A DNA stretch of 64,000 nucleotides from Gigaspora margarita (taxonomy: Eukaryota; Glomeromycota; Glomeromycetes; Diversisporales; Gigasporaceae), in NCBI GenBank assembly GCA_009809945.1, contig WTPW01000069.1, positions 1-64,000 of the forward strand, in the 5' to 3' direction. Shown here piece after piece: positions 45,150 to 55,640 of the stretch. Numbering within the stretch: the stretch's first letter is position 1; every line of letters starts with the position of its first letter. A program made the position numbers and the translations under genes. Below the pieces are notes generated by a model. That model was not told the origin of the DNA, made no database searches, and was given only the letters and a program-made list of their open reading frames with translations.

Positions 45150-45668
45150 ATGACTGAAGCTAATAACAATATTGATGACAACACAGTGGAAGAGTCCATA
45201 AAAAACTTTAAACGATGTTTGATTGACGTCAATGATGAAGTTGTGGAGGGCATAGTTGATTCAGGCTCAAAATGTCCAATTATTACTTATAAGGTTGCAA
45301 AAAAATTTGGTCTTATAAAAGATAAAAGTTTACCCAATATTACTGATAAAGCAGTATCTGATATTGTTAAGCAAGTATCATGTAAAAAAATCTGGATCTC
45401 TCTTCACCGATTACTAAAGATAGTAAAACCCGAGGTTCGTCAAGAACTTATAAACTCGATAGCAAACCCAGATATCCCTCAAAGAAATCATACACCATGC
45501 AAGGCTAAAAGAAAGTGCAAAGCTAGAAAAAAACTAATTTTTAATGATACCACATCTGAATCCTCATCTTTATCCGAATCTGAGTCCGACTCTGAATCAT
45601 CTAATGATAATAAAAATTTTACTATGGATATGGTAAAAGTGAAGAAGCGTGATTATTCTTGTTCATAG
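45150..45668 (+). CDS. Retropepsin-like protein with acidic Ser tail (172 aa)
   Basis: The block DEVVEGIVDSGSKCPIITYK has the aspartic-protease hallmark hydrophobic-V-D-S-G-S...I. No clear flap or second conserved motif can be seen, so it may be inactive or only related. A Lys/Cys-rich segment (CKAKRKCKARKK) and a Ser/Glu/Asp tract (SESDSESSND) follow, as in the region before the retropepsin of the large Gag gene. It is head-to-head with the Gag-like gene 44601-45059 and tail-to-tail, 2 bp apart, with the recombinase. Confidence 0.5.
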   Translation: MTEANNNIDDNTVEESIKNFKRCLIDVNDEVVEGIVDSGSKCPIITYKVAKKFGLIKDKSLPNITDKAVSDIVKQVSCKKIWISLHRLLKIVKPEVRQELINSIANPDIPQRNHTPCKAKRKCKARKKLIFNDTTSESSSLSESESDSESSNDNKNFTMDMVKVKKRDYSCS

Positions 45669-45670
45669 AT

Positions 45671-46947
45671 TCAGAAAGGTCTTGCTTGATCTGGGAACTG
45701 ACCTTTTTTTCTGTAATTGACTATAACATAATTCTGAACCGGAGAAGTGTGGTTATCTGGGCTGTGCCGTAAACATTGACCAGCGATTGTATAAGTATGA
45801 GCCATATTCTTAGCCTCATGTGCTACCACACCATAAATGGCACCTATTTTTCGTAAGTATTTGGGAATAAGATCATAATTTTTTAAGAATCTATTGAACT
45901 ATTTAACCCCTGGCTTGCCTGGATCACCCATTCAACTGGAAGATATAGCATTCTGAATCCAGGTAAGTAATTCTCTGGCACGTTCTTGATTCTTTTCCAT
46001 AGATCTAAATTTCCTAGGAATATCTGGTTGACCCCGATTCTTCGCATATCCTGTTACTCCAGCATCTGTAATACACAAAGTTGTAAGTTCAGCAGGACGA
46101 ATACAAAGCATCACCATAACATTTGCGAGAGCTTGTAAGTTAGGTAAAGTAGATACATCATAACCATCCAATCTTTCTATGACTGATTCTAACGTAAAAT
46201 GATCTGGATAGTCAATACGATTAGCTTCAGCCTTTTTCTGATTATCCCTCTGGGTTTTGTTAGCTTCTTCTGTAATATCTGGAAATTTCGTGGCCTCAAC
46301 TATTGCAAATAAAGCGCCAAGACTTTTTAATTCTCTTCGGAGTCAGGAAAGACGTGATGAACCAGCATTGGCATTTTTTGCTGATAGGGCTAAGGCATAA
46401 GCTTCAGCTCTTATATCCCAAATACTAAGCTTATCCCGTAAAGCTGATGTGCCATCTCTCCAATTGTTTCTTGTGGGACCCGATCTTTCGAAAAAAGGAG
46501 ACTTTGTCTCTTAGAAATAACAATGTTTACTGTGGAACAGGGCACTTTGTGCGTGATTTTGCTTTCGGATTGGACATTTTTCTGAATAGAGAATAAGTCA
46601 TTCACTTGGCCTTCACTAAAACCATATCTATTCTGTAAGATTCGTTTAGTTATCTCTCTAATAATCTTATCTTCCAAACTTTTTGGAAGCTTGGTTATAG
46701 CTATTCTACAATTACCTTCAACTAAATTTATAGTTTTATTTTTCCCACCTCTCTGATTAGGTATTAATACACCCACCTGTTTACTGCTAAATTTGAAACC
46801 ATCCTGAAGACGTCATCAACCTTGATTCCGCTTTCTATCATCGGTAAGGTTTTCAAGAAATTCTGAGGTATATTTACTGAGGTCAAATACATCCATCTTG
46901 GGGCTGAGATTGTATTTTTCAACAATTTTAGTTATGATAGCTGACAT
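45671..46947 (-). pseudogene. Tyrosine recombinase-like integrase, broken
   Basis: It starts MSAIITKIVEKYNLSPKMDV at 46947 and spans 425 codons. The catalytic half contains VMVMLCIRPAELTTL (first Arg, about 46100), LRKIGAIYGVVAHEAKNMAH (H-x-x-K/R region, about 45820) and LRHSPDNHTSPVQNYVIVNY (His...Tyr, about 45740), the Arg-His-x-x-Arg/Lys-His-Tyr order of tyrosine recombinases. Lesions: double TGA near 46812, frame changes near 46410 and 46340, stop near 45929. From memory similar proteins are common in Rhizophagus. A second recombinase next to an rve-type integrase is unusual for Polintons. Confidence 0.6.
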
Positions 46948-47183
46948 GATTGAATGTTATAGTAGGTCAAGTAGGTTATATTCACTATAGAAAATATTTT
47001 TTCAAATCAAAATTAATTACGCTTTTTTCTTCCATACCCAGAAAAAAAGAGTTTATGTATACCTATAGAGTAACCAGGATATTGATTTGAAATTTACTAA
47101 TATATAGGATATAACGAAAAAAATTTATAGCCTTGGAGTTGCGATTCAGGCTAAATTAAGATTTATGATTTATTTTTATTTTT
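46948..47183. other. AT-rich intergenic stretch
   Basis: No gene. Confidence 0.5.
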
Positions 47184-47477
47184 TTATAATACTTGGAATA
47201 GATTTCGGTATTTTTCTATACTTATAGACCATTTCTTGTAAATATCAGGTCTATTTTCCATTATATCAATTGGTGGTATCATAGCTGGATGGGACAGAGC
47301 ATTCACGAATCTAATTAGCTCAGGATAATAATAATCCATAATATCTGGTAATTGTAGAAATTCTGCTAAATCTTTTATGTACCTAAAACCATTGCACATT
47401 AGTTTGCGGAATGTTGGCCCATTGTGATCGATCTCTCTCTTGGTTAATAAGTTGACTACTTTCTCTGGTGTTTCCAT
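47184..47477 (-). CDS. Unknown small protein (97 aa)
   Basis: METPEKVVNLLTKREIDHNG opens a helical protein with PDIMDYYYPELIRFVNALSH and a C-terminal KWSISIEKYRNLFQVL. Intact. No family recognised. Confidence 0.4.
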   Translation of the reverse strand: METPEKVVNLLTKREIDHNGPTFRKLMCNGFRYIKDLAEFLQLPDIMDYYYPELIRFVNALSHPAMIPPIDIMENRPDIYKKWSISIEKYRNLFQVL

Positions 47478-47557
47478 TGGGAGTTACTAGTTATGAAAAT
47501 GATAATAGTTGATTGTTACTTATGAAAATGATAAGTTTAATTGCCCCAGATTATGTA

Positions 47558-47581
47558 GGGCGAAGCCCATTGCTTTGCAAT
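47558..47581 (+). repeat. Double-hairpin element copy 5
   Basis: GGGC-GAA-GCCC followed by ATTGC-TTT-GCAAT, intergenic. It is identical to copy 6 including outer flanks TGTA and AGGA. Confidence 0.8.
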
Positions 47582-47634
47582 AGGAAAAATAGATGATAAT
47601 ACTTATCTAGTAAATTAGTTTGCGTATACAGATA

Positions 47635-47874
47635 TTAAGCATGCAGTATTTCTCTCATACACTTCTGTTTATAGTATTTATACGCTCTTTCCCTGCCTTG
47701 ACTACACGGAACACAAAGCTAGAGACTCGATTTAGTCCCTCATCCACATCCTTTACATGGTTTGGGAATCATTACACCCTTTTGAATTTTGAATGCATGG
47801 GAAGCACAATATTGCCCCTTTGCTGGATTTTTACATAAATTGACGTCTCCAACTAATAACCAATTACAAGGCAT
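47635..47874 (-). pseudogene. Small Cys-rich zinc-binding protein, two in-frame stops
   Basis: It starts MPCNWLLVGDVNLCKNPAKG at 47874, then QYCASHAF and PKPCKGCG-stop-GTKSSL-stop-LCVPC, ending near 47635. The C-x7-C-x2-H ... C-x2-C ... C-x2-C arrangement resembles small zinc fingers and loosely the TIR-encoded Cys-rich protein. Broken by two stops. No named family. Confidence 0.4.
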
Positions 47875-48059
47875 TTTATATGTCTTGACACTACCTCCGC
47901 TATTATTCTATATTCACTTTCATATTTAAAATCAAAGTTGAGGATAGAGAATTAACTAAAATTTTACCAAATATCATTTTTATGTATCACAAAACTAGCA
48001 TATAACAGAGTTTGCGTAATATTTTTTTTATCTAAAACTTTTATATTAACTTGTTTGTA

Positions 48060-48083
48060 GGGCGAAGCCCATTGCTTTGCAAT
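48060..48083 (+). repeat. Double-hairpin element copy 6
   Basis: Same sequence as copy 5; intergenic, about 60 bp beyond the end of the primase-helicase gene. Confidence 0.8.
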
Positions 48084-48144
48084 AGGAGCAAAAAATCCCC
48101 TACCTGCGAAATTCACTTATTCACTCCTTATCGACTAGCAATTA

Positions 48145-51100
48145 CTATAACATACCATTTTCCTGGAGTATGTTAACTGTTTTTTTCCAGTCCTCGTCAG
48201 TATCCAGCNACNATNAGATAATTCNATCTTCNTNGAGAGAANGGCNGATTATTTCTTCACTTATTAATCTTTCTTGCACTGTCATCTCCATATATTCATT
48301 GGGATCTTCTTCAGCTTCCTTTGTATAACCACACATCCTTGCGTCAGTCTGCATTCTATCGTGGAATGCTATGGAGTCAAGCTTATCTTTATCAGTTATA
48401 ATCATAAATTTATCTGGATCCTCGCCAAGCTCAATAGCTTTTTGACAGAGACGAATCTCTCGTTGCTTCCTGGTTTGATCTCCTGGTGGGTATGTTTCTG
48501 ATTGGGTGTTGAATTCTTCTTTGCTGAGTTTGGGTGAATTGGAAATTCGAAGCTTTGCTGCTTCGTCATTCGCAGGTAATTCGGGAGATATCTTGGGCTT
48601 ATCCTTCACAAATAGTCTGGCTTCATCACTTATTGATTCGATAATCTCAGGAGTTTCAAGTTTATCGTCCACAAACTCTACATCCACGATTTTGGAAGAC
48701 ATGGGTATATTGGTAGACACAGATGATAAAGCAACTGAACTTTCATTTGTTATAGAATCGAAGAAATCCTGGGTCAGGTTAGTGATAGGAGGGGCAGATA
48801 ATATTTTCTTACCTTTTTTGATATGATCGGTAGTCGATGACTCGGCTATATTTTCTTCTGGTTTCGGGATTGTGATTTCTGGGACATTGAAAATAGGGAT
48901 ATCTGTGGATCTGTTGGTGGATATTTCGGTTTGAGGCAAGTCAGCAAATTCTTCGATATCACCTATTGACTCATGTAATTTAGCTACGATCTTGGATCGG
49001 TCAAGGATGTAGACCCATTCTCTTTTTCCATTAACTCGTACTTGCTTGCGTTCTATACCAATCGTTGGAGGAGTTTTTCCAAATTTTTTACTAGTGAATG
49101 AATTTTTACCATTTCTCTCACACCAAATACGGTAATCCTGGTATAAATTCGAACATATTGGTTTCTCAGTCCTATTTTTAGGCCAAGATGAAATATGATC
49201 AATTATGAATCGAATTGGATTTGCTAGGTGTTCCATCATTGTATCTATTTTCATTTTAGTAACAGGAATATCTTGTGGATTCCAATCTGAGATATCAAGA
49301 CTAAGTAGATAAGCCATAACTACACTAGGCACATCAGGGTGTTCTAACACTTTGACTAAATTCTTAAAATATGCTGTATTGCCTTTACAACAAGAAGATA
49401 CATCAAAACACACGATACACCGATCACCCATTTCTACTCGGAGTGGAGCATCATGATTACTTAATACCATAAATCCAGTATAATCTTTTAGAACTTTGGG
49501 TTCGAGTCCTTTGCGCTTGATGTTAAGTAATCTTCTGTAATAAGTGATTTGAGATGATCATTATATTTGTGCCAGTCCCCACTACTCATTCCTGTTTCAT
49601 TCATAATGATTAATTTGCGAGTCTGAATACAACTATTAAATCTTACCAATATTTTTCCAAGATCAGAAGTTGCATAGAAAAGTTCAGAACCCAGAACTTG
49701 TTTACCTATGAAATCGATTAAGATATTTTTTCCACAGCCTTGTAAGGTACGTAATACTGGAATGGTTCCAGGCTTCTTAGATGGTTGTCGTACTAGATAC
49801 CCCACCCAATGCCAGAAATATTTACTAAGTTCTTCATCACCACCAGAAATTATATTTTTTACATGCCATAAAATTGGATCCATAATAGTGGGATTAATCT
49901 CTTTTGCTGGCTGAGCTTTGAATCCTAGAAAAAGATTAAAGAACTTGATTTTAGGTGATGAGGTATTTGGTGAATATGGCAGGAAATTGATATTATGATA
50001 AAGAATGAGACCTTCAACAACTGCTTGATTTATCAATATTTTTAATTCGATCAGTTTCCCTTGATATTCAGTTATTTTTATTTCATACTTAGCAATATCT
50101 AGTTTAGGTGCCATATCAAAGAAAAGTCCATTATTTGAGTCTTCCATTTTAAGTAGCCATAATCTCGAAGATGTTTGAATACATGCAACTGTTGCTTGAA
50201 TTGCCTCGTATACTTCGTTACGAGTAAAAATATTCTTAGAAGTACACATATCAATTAAGTTTCCCCATGTAAAGTGATCGTTTGGATCTGAAATTCTAGA
50301 CCGTTCTAATTTTTCTGGAAGGGGGTATTTTTTTTCTTTATTTTAAACTGTTTCATTAATAACAAGTTTTAACAAGGGTTTTCTTGTACCTGCCGGCGTA
50401 TCTTGATCTGCTCGATGACAATAATATTGGTAAGCCTTCTTTTTTCGGACCACATATGCATTTTCATTGGTATGTTCCTGATTACAGAGTGGGCATTGAG
50501 ATTCTGATATACGATTTAGAGGAAAAATGTCTAGAAGTACGGGTGATGGGTATAATACTTCAAACCCTTCTATTTTATATTCTTCAAGTAATCTTTCTAT
50601 AAATTCTATTTCAGATCCAAACGTTCCAGCATTACTTTTACAATTATTTGATACCTCCTTTTCTGGAAATCTAATATCTGGCTATCTACAATTTCTGATT
50701 TGTCATTAGGCGGGCGAAGCATAAAGTCAAAGATTGTTCCATCTTTAGGCATTATGGCTCTCTTTGGACGAACATGCTTGCCAGTATCCTTAATAATTTT
50801 TGGGGTGCCTAACATTCACAAAGAGAAAGCACTTTTTTTTGCAATATTATCAATGATTCCATCGGCTTGTAGTGATATAGGAAGTTTATTACGAACAAGT
50901 TTAATAAATGAAGCAACCTTGGCAATATTTTTAAGTCTCATACCAAAAGTTGAGATATGGTATGAGACCTTTTGTTGGTCACAACTACTAGCAACAGTTA
51001 AGGTTTTAATATCCCATTCTGGATAAATCTCAATGCATACCTCTCTAAAAGCTCCGATTAGAGCATAATAAACTTGGTTACGTGTAAGTTTTGGTTCGAT

Positions 51101-51432
51101 ACTATTTAGTGTTTCTTGGGATAAATCAAAATCAATAAATGGGCGAAGTGAATCATTACCATCGATAAATTCATGTAGTGAATGGCCCTGACGCTTTGTA
51201 AATATAGCTTCTATTCCATCCTCAGAATCTGTACCAAGAAATTGTCTCAGCATTTCACTATCATCACGAATTTTATACATATATTCAGCCACATTCTTAG
51301 CTTTGGCCCCTGGTGGTAGAAGGCGCCGTTATTTTCTTCCTCTATCTCTGGCTTGAAATTTTGGTTATCCACGGTTGGCACATCTCATGATGTGGGTACA
51401 ATAGGTGTATTATGTACGGGTTGGGTACTCAT
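48145..51432 (-). pseudogene. AEP primase-SF3 (D5-type) helicase, broken
   Basis: Start at 51432 in the right TIR. The leader shared with the polymerase gene is followed by an archaeo-eukaryotic primase domain (51292-50606) with SLRPFIDFDL (acidic pair), KVSYHIST (catalytic His) and KHVRPKRAIMPKDG. Next come a zinc ribbon CPLCNQEHTNENAY (about 50490), then an SF3 helicase with Walker A LQGCGKN (about 49740), Walker B LIIMNETG (about 49605) and Arg motif DAPLRVEMGDR (about 49440). The C-terminal D5-associated domain has LYQDYRIWCERNGKNSFTSK and KREWVYILDRSKIV, and a Ser/Thr/Glu tail follows. About 1,090 codons. Breaks: stop and shortened G-run in the leader, stops or shifts near 50816, 50600-50350 and 49485. 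It would prime and unwind element DNA. Confidence 0.85.
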
Positions 51433-51530
51433 CGTAACTTATGTTGTTTTGAAACTATAATAGTGGTTAGAGAAAAGTTCAAATAAAAATTAATTATTTT
51501 AGGTAATTAGTGTTAGACAATATAATATAT

Positions 51531-51773
51531 ATGCTACTTAAAAATCATATTAGTAAAACTTTAGATATGGGATCGGGAAANAAAACAGTNGGATTTTACN
51601 ATTGTCCTTATATCCTTAGAAATGGGAAGGTATGTAATCGGGGTTGCTATCGACCTGAGGGGTGTACAGTTCATTGGGATTCGCCTATAAAAGTTCCTTG
51701 TAAAGAACCTGGCTGTAGTGAGTTAACTCGTTCTGATTATGGTACATGTAGAACTCATGCTGGTAAGTATTGA
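51531..51773 (+). CDS. Right-TIR copy of the Cys-rich protein
   Basis: Same sequence as 17798-18112. It ends HAGKY-TGA here, 80 codons from the ATG. The 3' sequence continues to match the left copy's Lys/Glu tail, so this TGA may be a mutation or the true end; the left copy has N at that base. Confidence 0.5.
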   Translation: MLLKNHISKTLDMGSGXKTXGFYXCPYILRNGKVCNRGCYRPEGCTVHWDSPIKVPCKEPGCSELTRSDYGTCRTHAGKY

Positions 51774-52701
51774 TCTCAAGATCATTATCAGCGGAAGAAG
51801 CTAGAGAAGATGGCACAAGATACATCTGAGGTAAAAGAGTCTTAGTAATTTATGTGCAATATATACCTACTGATTGGAGGTCATGTCCAAGTTTTTTTTC
51901 TAGGACGAAACCAGGACGAAACCAGGACAGATTTTCTTGGACGTGAGCGAATCCAATTTGACAGCATTAGATGATAGCAATTATGTGGTATACTTTGTAA
52001 TAGGTAAGTACATATATCGTATACATGTTTGATAACATACCCGATAATATGTAAATAGTATAGTAGATAATATTTTTTGATAGCAACCAAATAGCATAAC
52101 CCGATAGCATATACATAGTGGATATACATGCATTATCTTAGTACATATAGCTGTCACCAAAAAATTTTTTAGAGATGCTGGGAAAAATTTTTGGTGACGG
52201 AATTCTTATTGAATTTTATGATTTTGAGTTTATAGAAAGCTTTCTAGATATCTGTCACCAAAGTCACTAAAGTCACCAAAAAAAATCAAACTTTTCCAGC
52301 TTTTTTTTTCTTTTTTTTTATTATGGGTATATCACGTATATGTATCATATATATTATATGTATATACTATAAGTATAGAGTATACTATGAGTATATATGT
52401 ATTGACAATATGTATATGTATTGGATGTACCATAAGGTAAAGTTTTATTTCTCTTAGAATTTTACTTTATTTTTAGTAACTTTGGTGACAGTATATAAGA
52501 ACAAGATAAAAAAGAATTTAAAACTGAAATTTAATAATAAACCCGTCACCAAAGTTGTCACCGAAATTGTCACCAAAGATTTTTCAGTGACAGATAGCAT
52601 TATCGTTAGCATATTTTTTTGCTCATGTGACCCAGTGACAGAAATCAGCTACGACTACTCTACCCATCACTCAAACGACTTGAGTTTTCCTCATGCCCAT
52701 A

Positions 52702-52854
52702 TCAAAATTTATAGCTTTTGATACAAGCTCGTAAAATACTATTCTCATTTCTCAGCTCTCGTATGTACCTTTGCAACTCCTCCATGCATGCGGAAACCAA
52801 AGCTGATAGTGAAAAGGAGTTTTGGGCTCCCAATTCATCCTTATTTATTTGCAT
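52702..52854 (-). pseudogene. Right-TIR copy of the small coiled-coil gene, truncated
   Basis: Identical start to 16788-16982, but TGA replaces CGA after 50 codons, a CpG transition. The remaining codons are still readable downstream. Confidence 0.6.
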
Positions 52855-53342
52855 TGTATTGCGATATTATGCACGATTTTTAGAAATAATATATATTATA
52901 GAATTAATTTGCAAGTAACAAAATAAAATCAACTGGCTATTTACCTCTAACTCATATAGCCAGAAGATAGTGATTACAGATAACAGACTGTTAATAGATC
53001 TTTATAATACAACCCGTAACAAGTGGGAAAATTTTATATAACCAGTTGACGACACAGATGTAAATTAGTTGTCAAATTTTTTATAGATCGTAGGGTATCT
53101 AAGTGTGACGATGTGAACTCAAATTCGTCATTATATTTTTTAATAGATTATGAGTACATAAGTATGACGACGAACTCGTAAACCAATCGTCACTCGAATG
53201 ATGACGTGAACTCAAATTCGTCATCACTCGAATGATGACGTGAACTCAAATTCATCGTCACTCGAATGATGACGCATATATGCCCCTATCGTCATTTATA
53301 ACCTAAACTAAGTGGAAATAACATAATTATGTTATTTCTACT

Positions 53343-53347
53343 CATGT
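53343..53347. repeat. Right target-site duplication CATGT
   Basis: Matches 16295-16299 and marks the right insertion boundary. Confidence 0.7.
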
Positions 53348-53739
53348 CTACTACATGATATTATTTATAAATTTATCGAAAATAATGTATATATATTGTA
53401 AAAATCTAGTTAGTTTATTTAACTAATTATTATAATATGTTAGGCTTTGGACTCACAATAGTTTCTGTTAACCTAGTTTTACTATCTTTAAAAACAGAGA
53501 AACTTGCTCTATAATTTTATTTAATAATTCAAAAATGATTTGTTTAAAGAAATTTTACAAAATTTTTAACAAATTCAATACTATGAATTTTATATGTAAT
53601 TTGCAATTTGTTTTCCTTATTTTTATATTTAGCAAATTGTATATACTTAATTATTAAAATATAAGAATAATAAAACACTAATTATAATATAATAAGTTAG
53701 AATAAAATCTACATCAGCGAATTTATATAGCAAAATCTT

Positions 53740-54197
53740 TTGAAAGATCTTGTGCAAATGTGAAATCTTTCAAAAGATCTTGCATATCACAATGTATTTC
53801 AAAATATTTCAAAATATATTTCAAAATATTTCAGGTTTCGAAATATTTCGAAAATAATTTCGAAATATTTCAAAAAGTGGTATCAAAATATTTTTCGAAA
53901 TATTTCAAAATATTTTAGACCTGGGAAACCAAGCTGGATCAGCTGATTTGTAACCTGGGTCATACCAAGATCGCATCGAACTAATATTTTCAAATTATTT
54001 AAATATTTCAATGATGTTTGAATATAATCTACAAACTCTGTATTACAAGATCAGATTGATCTTTGTTTATAATTAGATCTTCAGTTTTATATTGCTTTTT
54101 TTTCGTTTGCTTTGTTTTTTTTGTTCGTTTTGTTTTTTTTGTTCGCCTCTTTGTTTTTTTTCTCTTTTTTTTTTATCTATTTTTAAATTTTTTTTTT
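53740..54197. repeat. AAATATTTC-rich repeat, inverted relative to the left flank
   Basis: TTTCAAAATATTTC and TTTCGAAATATTTCG words, then GGTCATACCAAGATCG and CAAGATCAGATTGATC. Read in reverse complement this matches about 14530-14680. It runs into a T-rich tract and the N gap. Confidence 0.6.
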
Positions 54198-54600
54198 NNN
54201 NNNNNNNNNNNNNNNNNNNNNNNNNNNNNNNNNNNNNNNNNNNNNNNNNNNNNNNNNNNNNNNNNNNNNNNNNNNNNNNNNNNNNNNNNNNNNNNNNNNN
54301 NNNNNNNNNNNNNNNNNNNNNNNNNNNNNNNNNNNNNNNNNNNNNNNNNNNNNNNNNNNNNNNNNNNNNNNNNNNNNNNNNNNNNNNNNNNNNNNNNNNN
54401 NNNNNNNNNNNNNNNNNNNNNNNNNNNNNNNNNNNNNNNNNNNNNNNNNNNNNNNNNNNNNNNNNNNNNNNNNNNNNNNNNNNNNNNNNNNNNNNNNNNN
54501 NNNNNNNNNNNNNNNNNNNNNNNNNNNNNNNNNNNNNNNNNNNNNNNNNNNNNNNNNNNNNNNNNNNNNNNNNNNNNNNNNNNNNNNNNNNNNNNNNNNN
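54198..54600. other. Assembly gap (N run)
   Basis: 403 N characters after a poly-T run. Open frames crossing it have no meaning. Confidence 0.95.
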
Positions 54601-55640
54601 CACTTCTCTACTATTTTTAGAAAGTATTTAAAAAAGAGTGAAATGAAGATAATAGCCAAACAAAAGAAATAGCTGAAGCAAAATGATAGTTAAAACAAAG
54701 AAGCGAAATAATAGCTAACTGTGGGATGAGTAAAAATAAGCATATAGGGCTGAAATTATATGCGAAGAAGCGCAATAGTATTTTAAAATACGTTTTTGTT
54801 TTCATTTTTTTCATTTTTTTGGGTTCATTTTTTTTTGTCTTTTTTTTTTTATTCAGGTTGCTTATATTTTTTGTTTTTATATTTCACTTCTACACTATTT
54901 TTAGGAAGTATTTAAAAAAGAGCGAAACAAAAACGATAGCAAAAACAAAAGAAATAGCGAAACAAAATAATAGTTAAAACAAAAAAGCGAAATAATAGGG
55001 TGAGCGAAAATAAGTGTGTAGAGCTAGTTTTTTGGAATTATATGCAATGAAGTGCGAAAGTATTTTAAAATACGTTTTCGTTTTCTTTTTTTCATTTTTT
55101 TTGGGGTTCATTTTTATCGTCATTTTTTTCTTTTTTTTTGGGTTCATCATTTTTTTTCATTTTTTTTGTATAATAATATATAATAAAAATACAATATTAA
55201 ATAAAAATGTGTATTTAATTTAAAATAAATTTAGAATATATCATATAATAATAAATAAAAAATATATAAAATTTTATATTGAATTGCGAACACATGCGAA
55301 AACCTGTAAAAACATTCAAAAAATTGAAAACTATGATTATGTGAATATGTATATCGTTTATTGTGATAATATATAAAATATTACCTCCTGTGACCCTGGA
55401 GAGGTGATAATTAGATACAGGAGTAGTACAGGGTTGCATTGTTTTTATTTGCCCAATTTTGCAATATTTCACAATATATTTCGAAATATTTCGAAATTTA
55501 TTTCGAAATATTTTGAAAGAAATGCATGCTGAAATCTTTCGAAAGATTGCAATCCTTTCAAAAGATAGCGCGTCAATCACAATTATTTTGAAAGATTTTG
55601 GTATGCAATTTCTTTCAAAAGATTTCATATATTTATTTTG
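54601..55640. repeat. Low-complexity T-rich and AAATATTTCG repeats
   Basis: Two direct copies of a ~290-bp block (ACTATTTTTAGAAAGTATTT near 54611 and TATTTTTAGGAAGTATTT near 54896; TAAAATACGTTTT near 54784 and 55066), then palindromic TTTCGAAATATTTCGAAA words at 55475-55520. No gene. Confidence 0.55.

Larger units (their letters stand above)
16300..53342. mobile_element. Maverick/Polinton element, 37,043 bp, decayed
   Basis: The element is bounded by ~2.04-kb inverted repeats that begin AGTAG and end CTACT, with a matching target duplication. It carries the three genes that define Polintons and can still be read: DNA polymerase B (18211-21566), retroviral-type integrase (26970-28190) and a packaging-type ATPase (28714-29494). 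It also carries an AEP primase-SF3 helicase, a tyrosine recombinase, a Gag-retropepsin gene, HTH proteins and captured fungal genes. I find no double-jelly-roll capsid or Ulp1-like protease. Length is well above the usual 15-25 kb, partly because of cargo and nested insertions at about 29.5-42 kb. Nearly every large gene is broken. Confidence 0.9.
51300..53342. repeat. Right terminal inverted repeat of the Polinton
   Basis: Inverted copy of 16300-18344. Most differences are transitions, many removing CpG in this copy (for example near 51925, 51948, 52640 and 52702). Confidence 0.9.

Noticed and set aside
29495-48144. A double-jelly-roll major capsid or Ulp1-type protease gene
   Set aside because: I read the larger frames here and none shows capsid-like length or a Cys/His protease pattern; unrecognised small frames remain but are too short.
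54063-54659. Open frames of 158-185 aa around 54.1-54.6 kb
   Set aside because: They consist mostly of unknown residues from the N gap.
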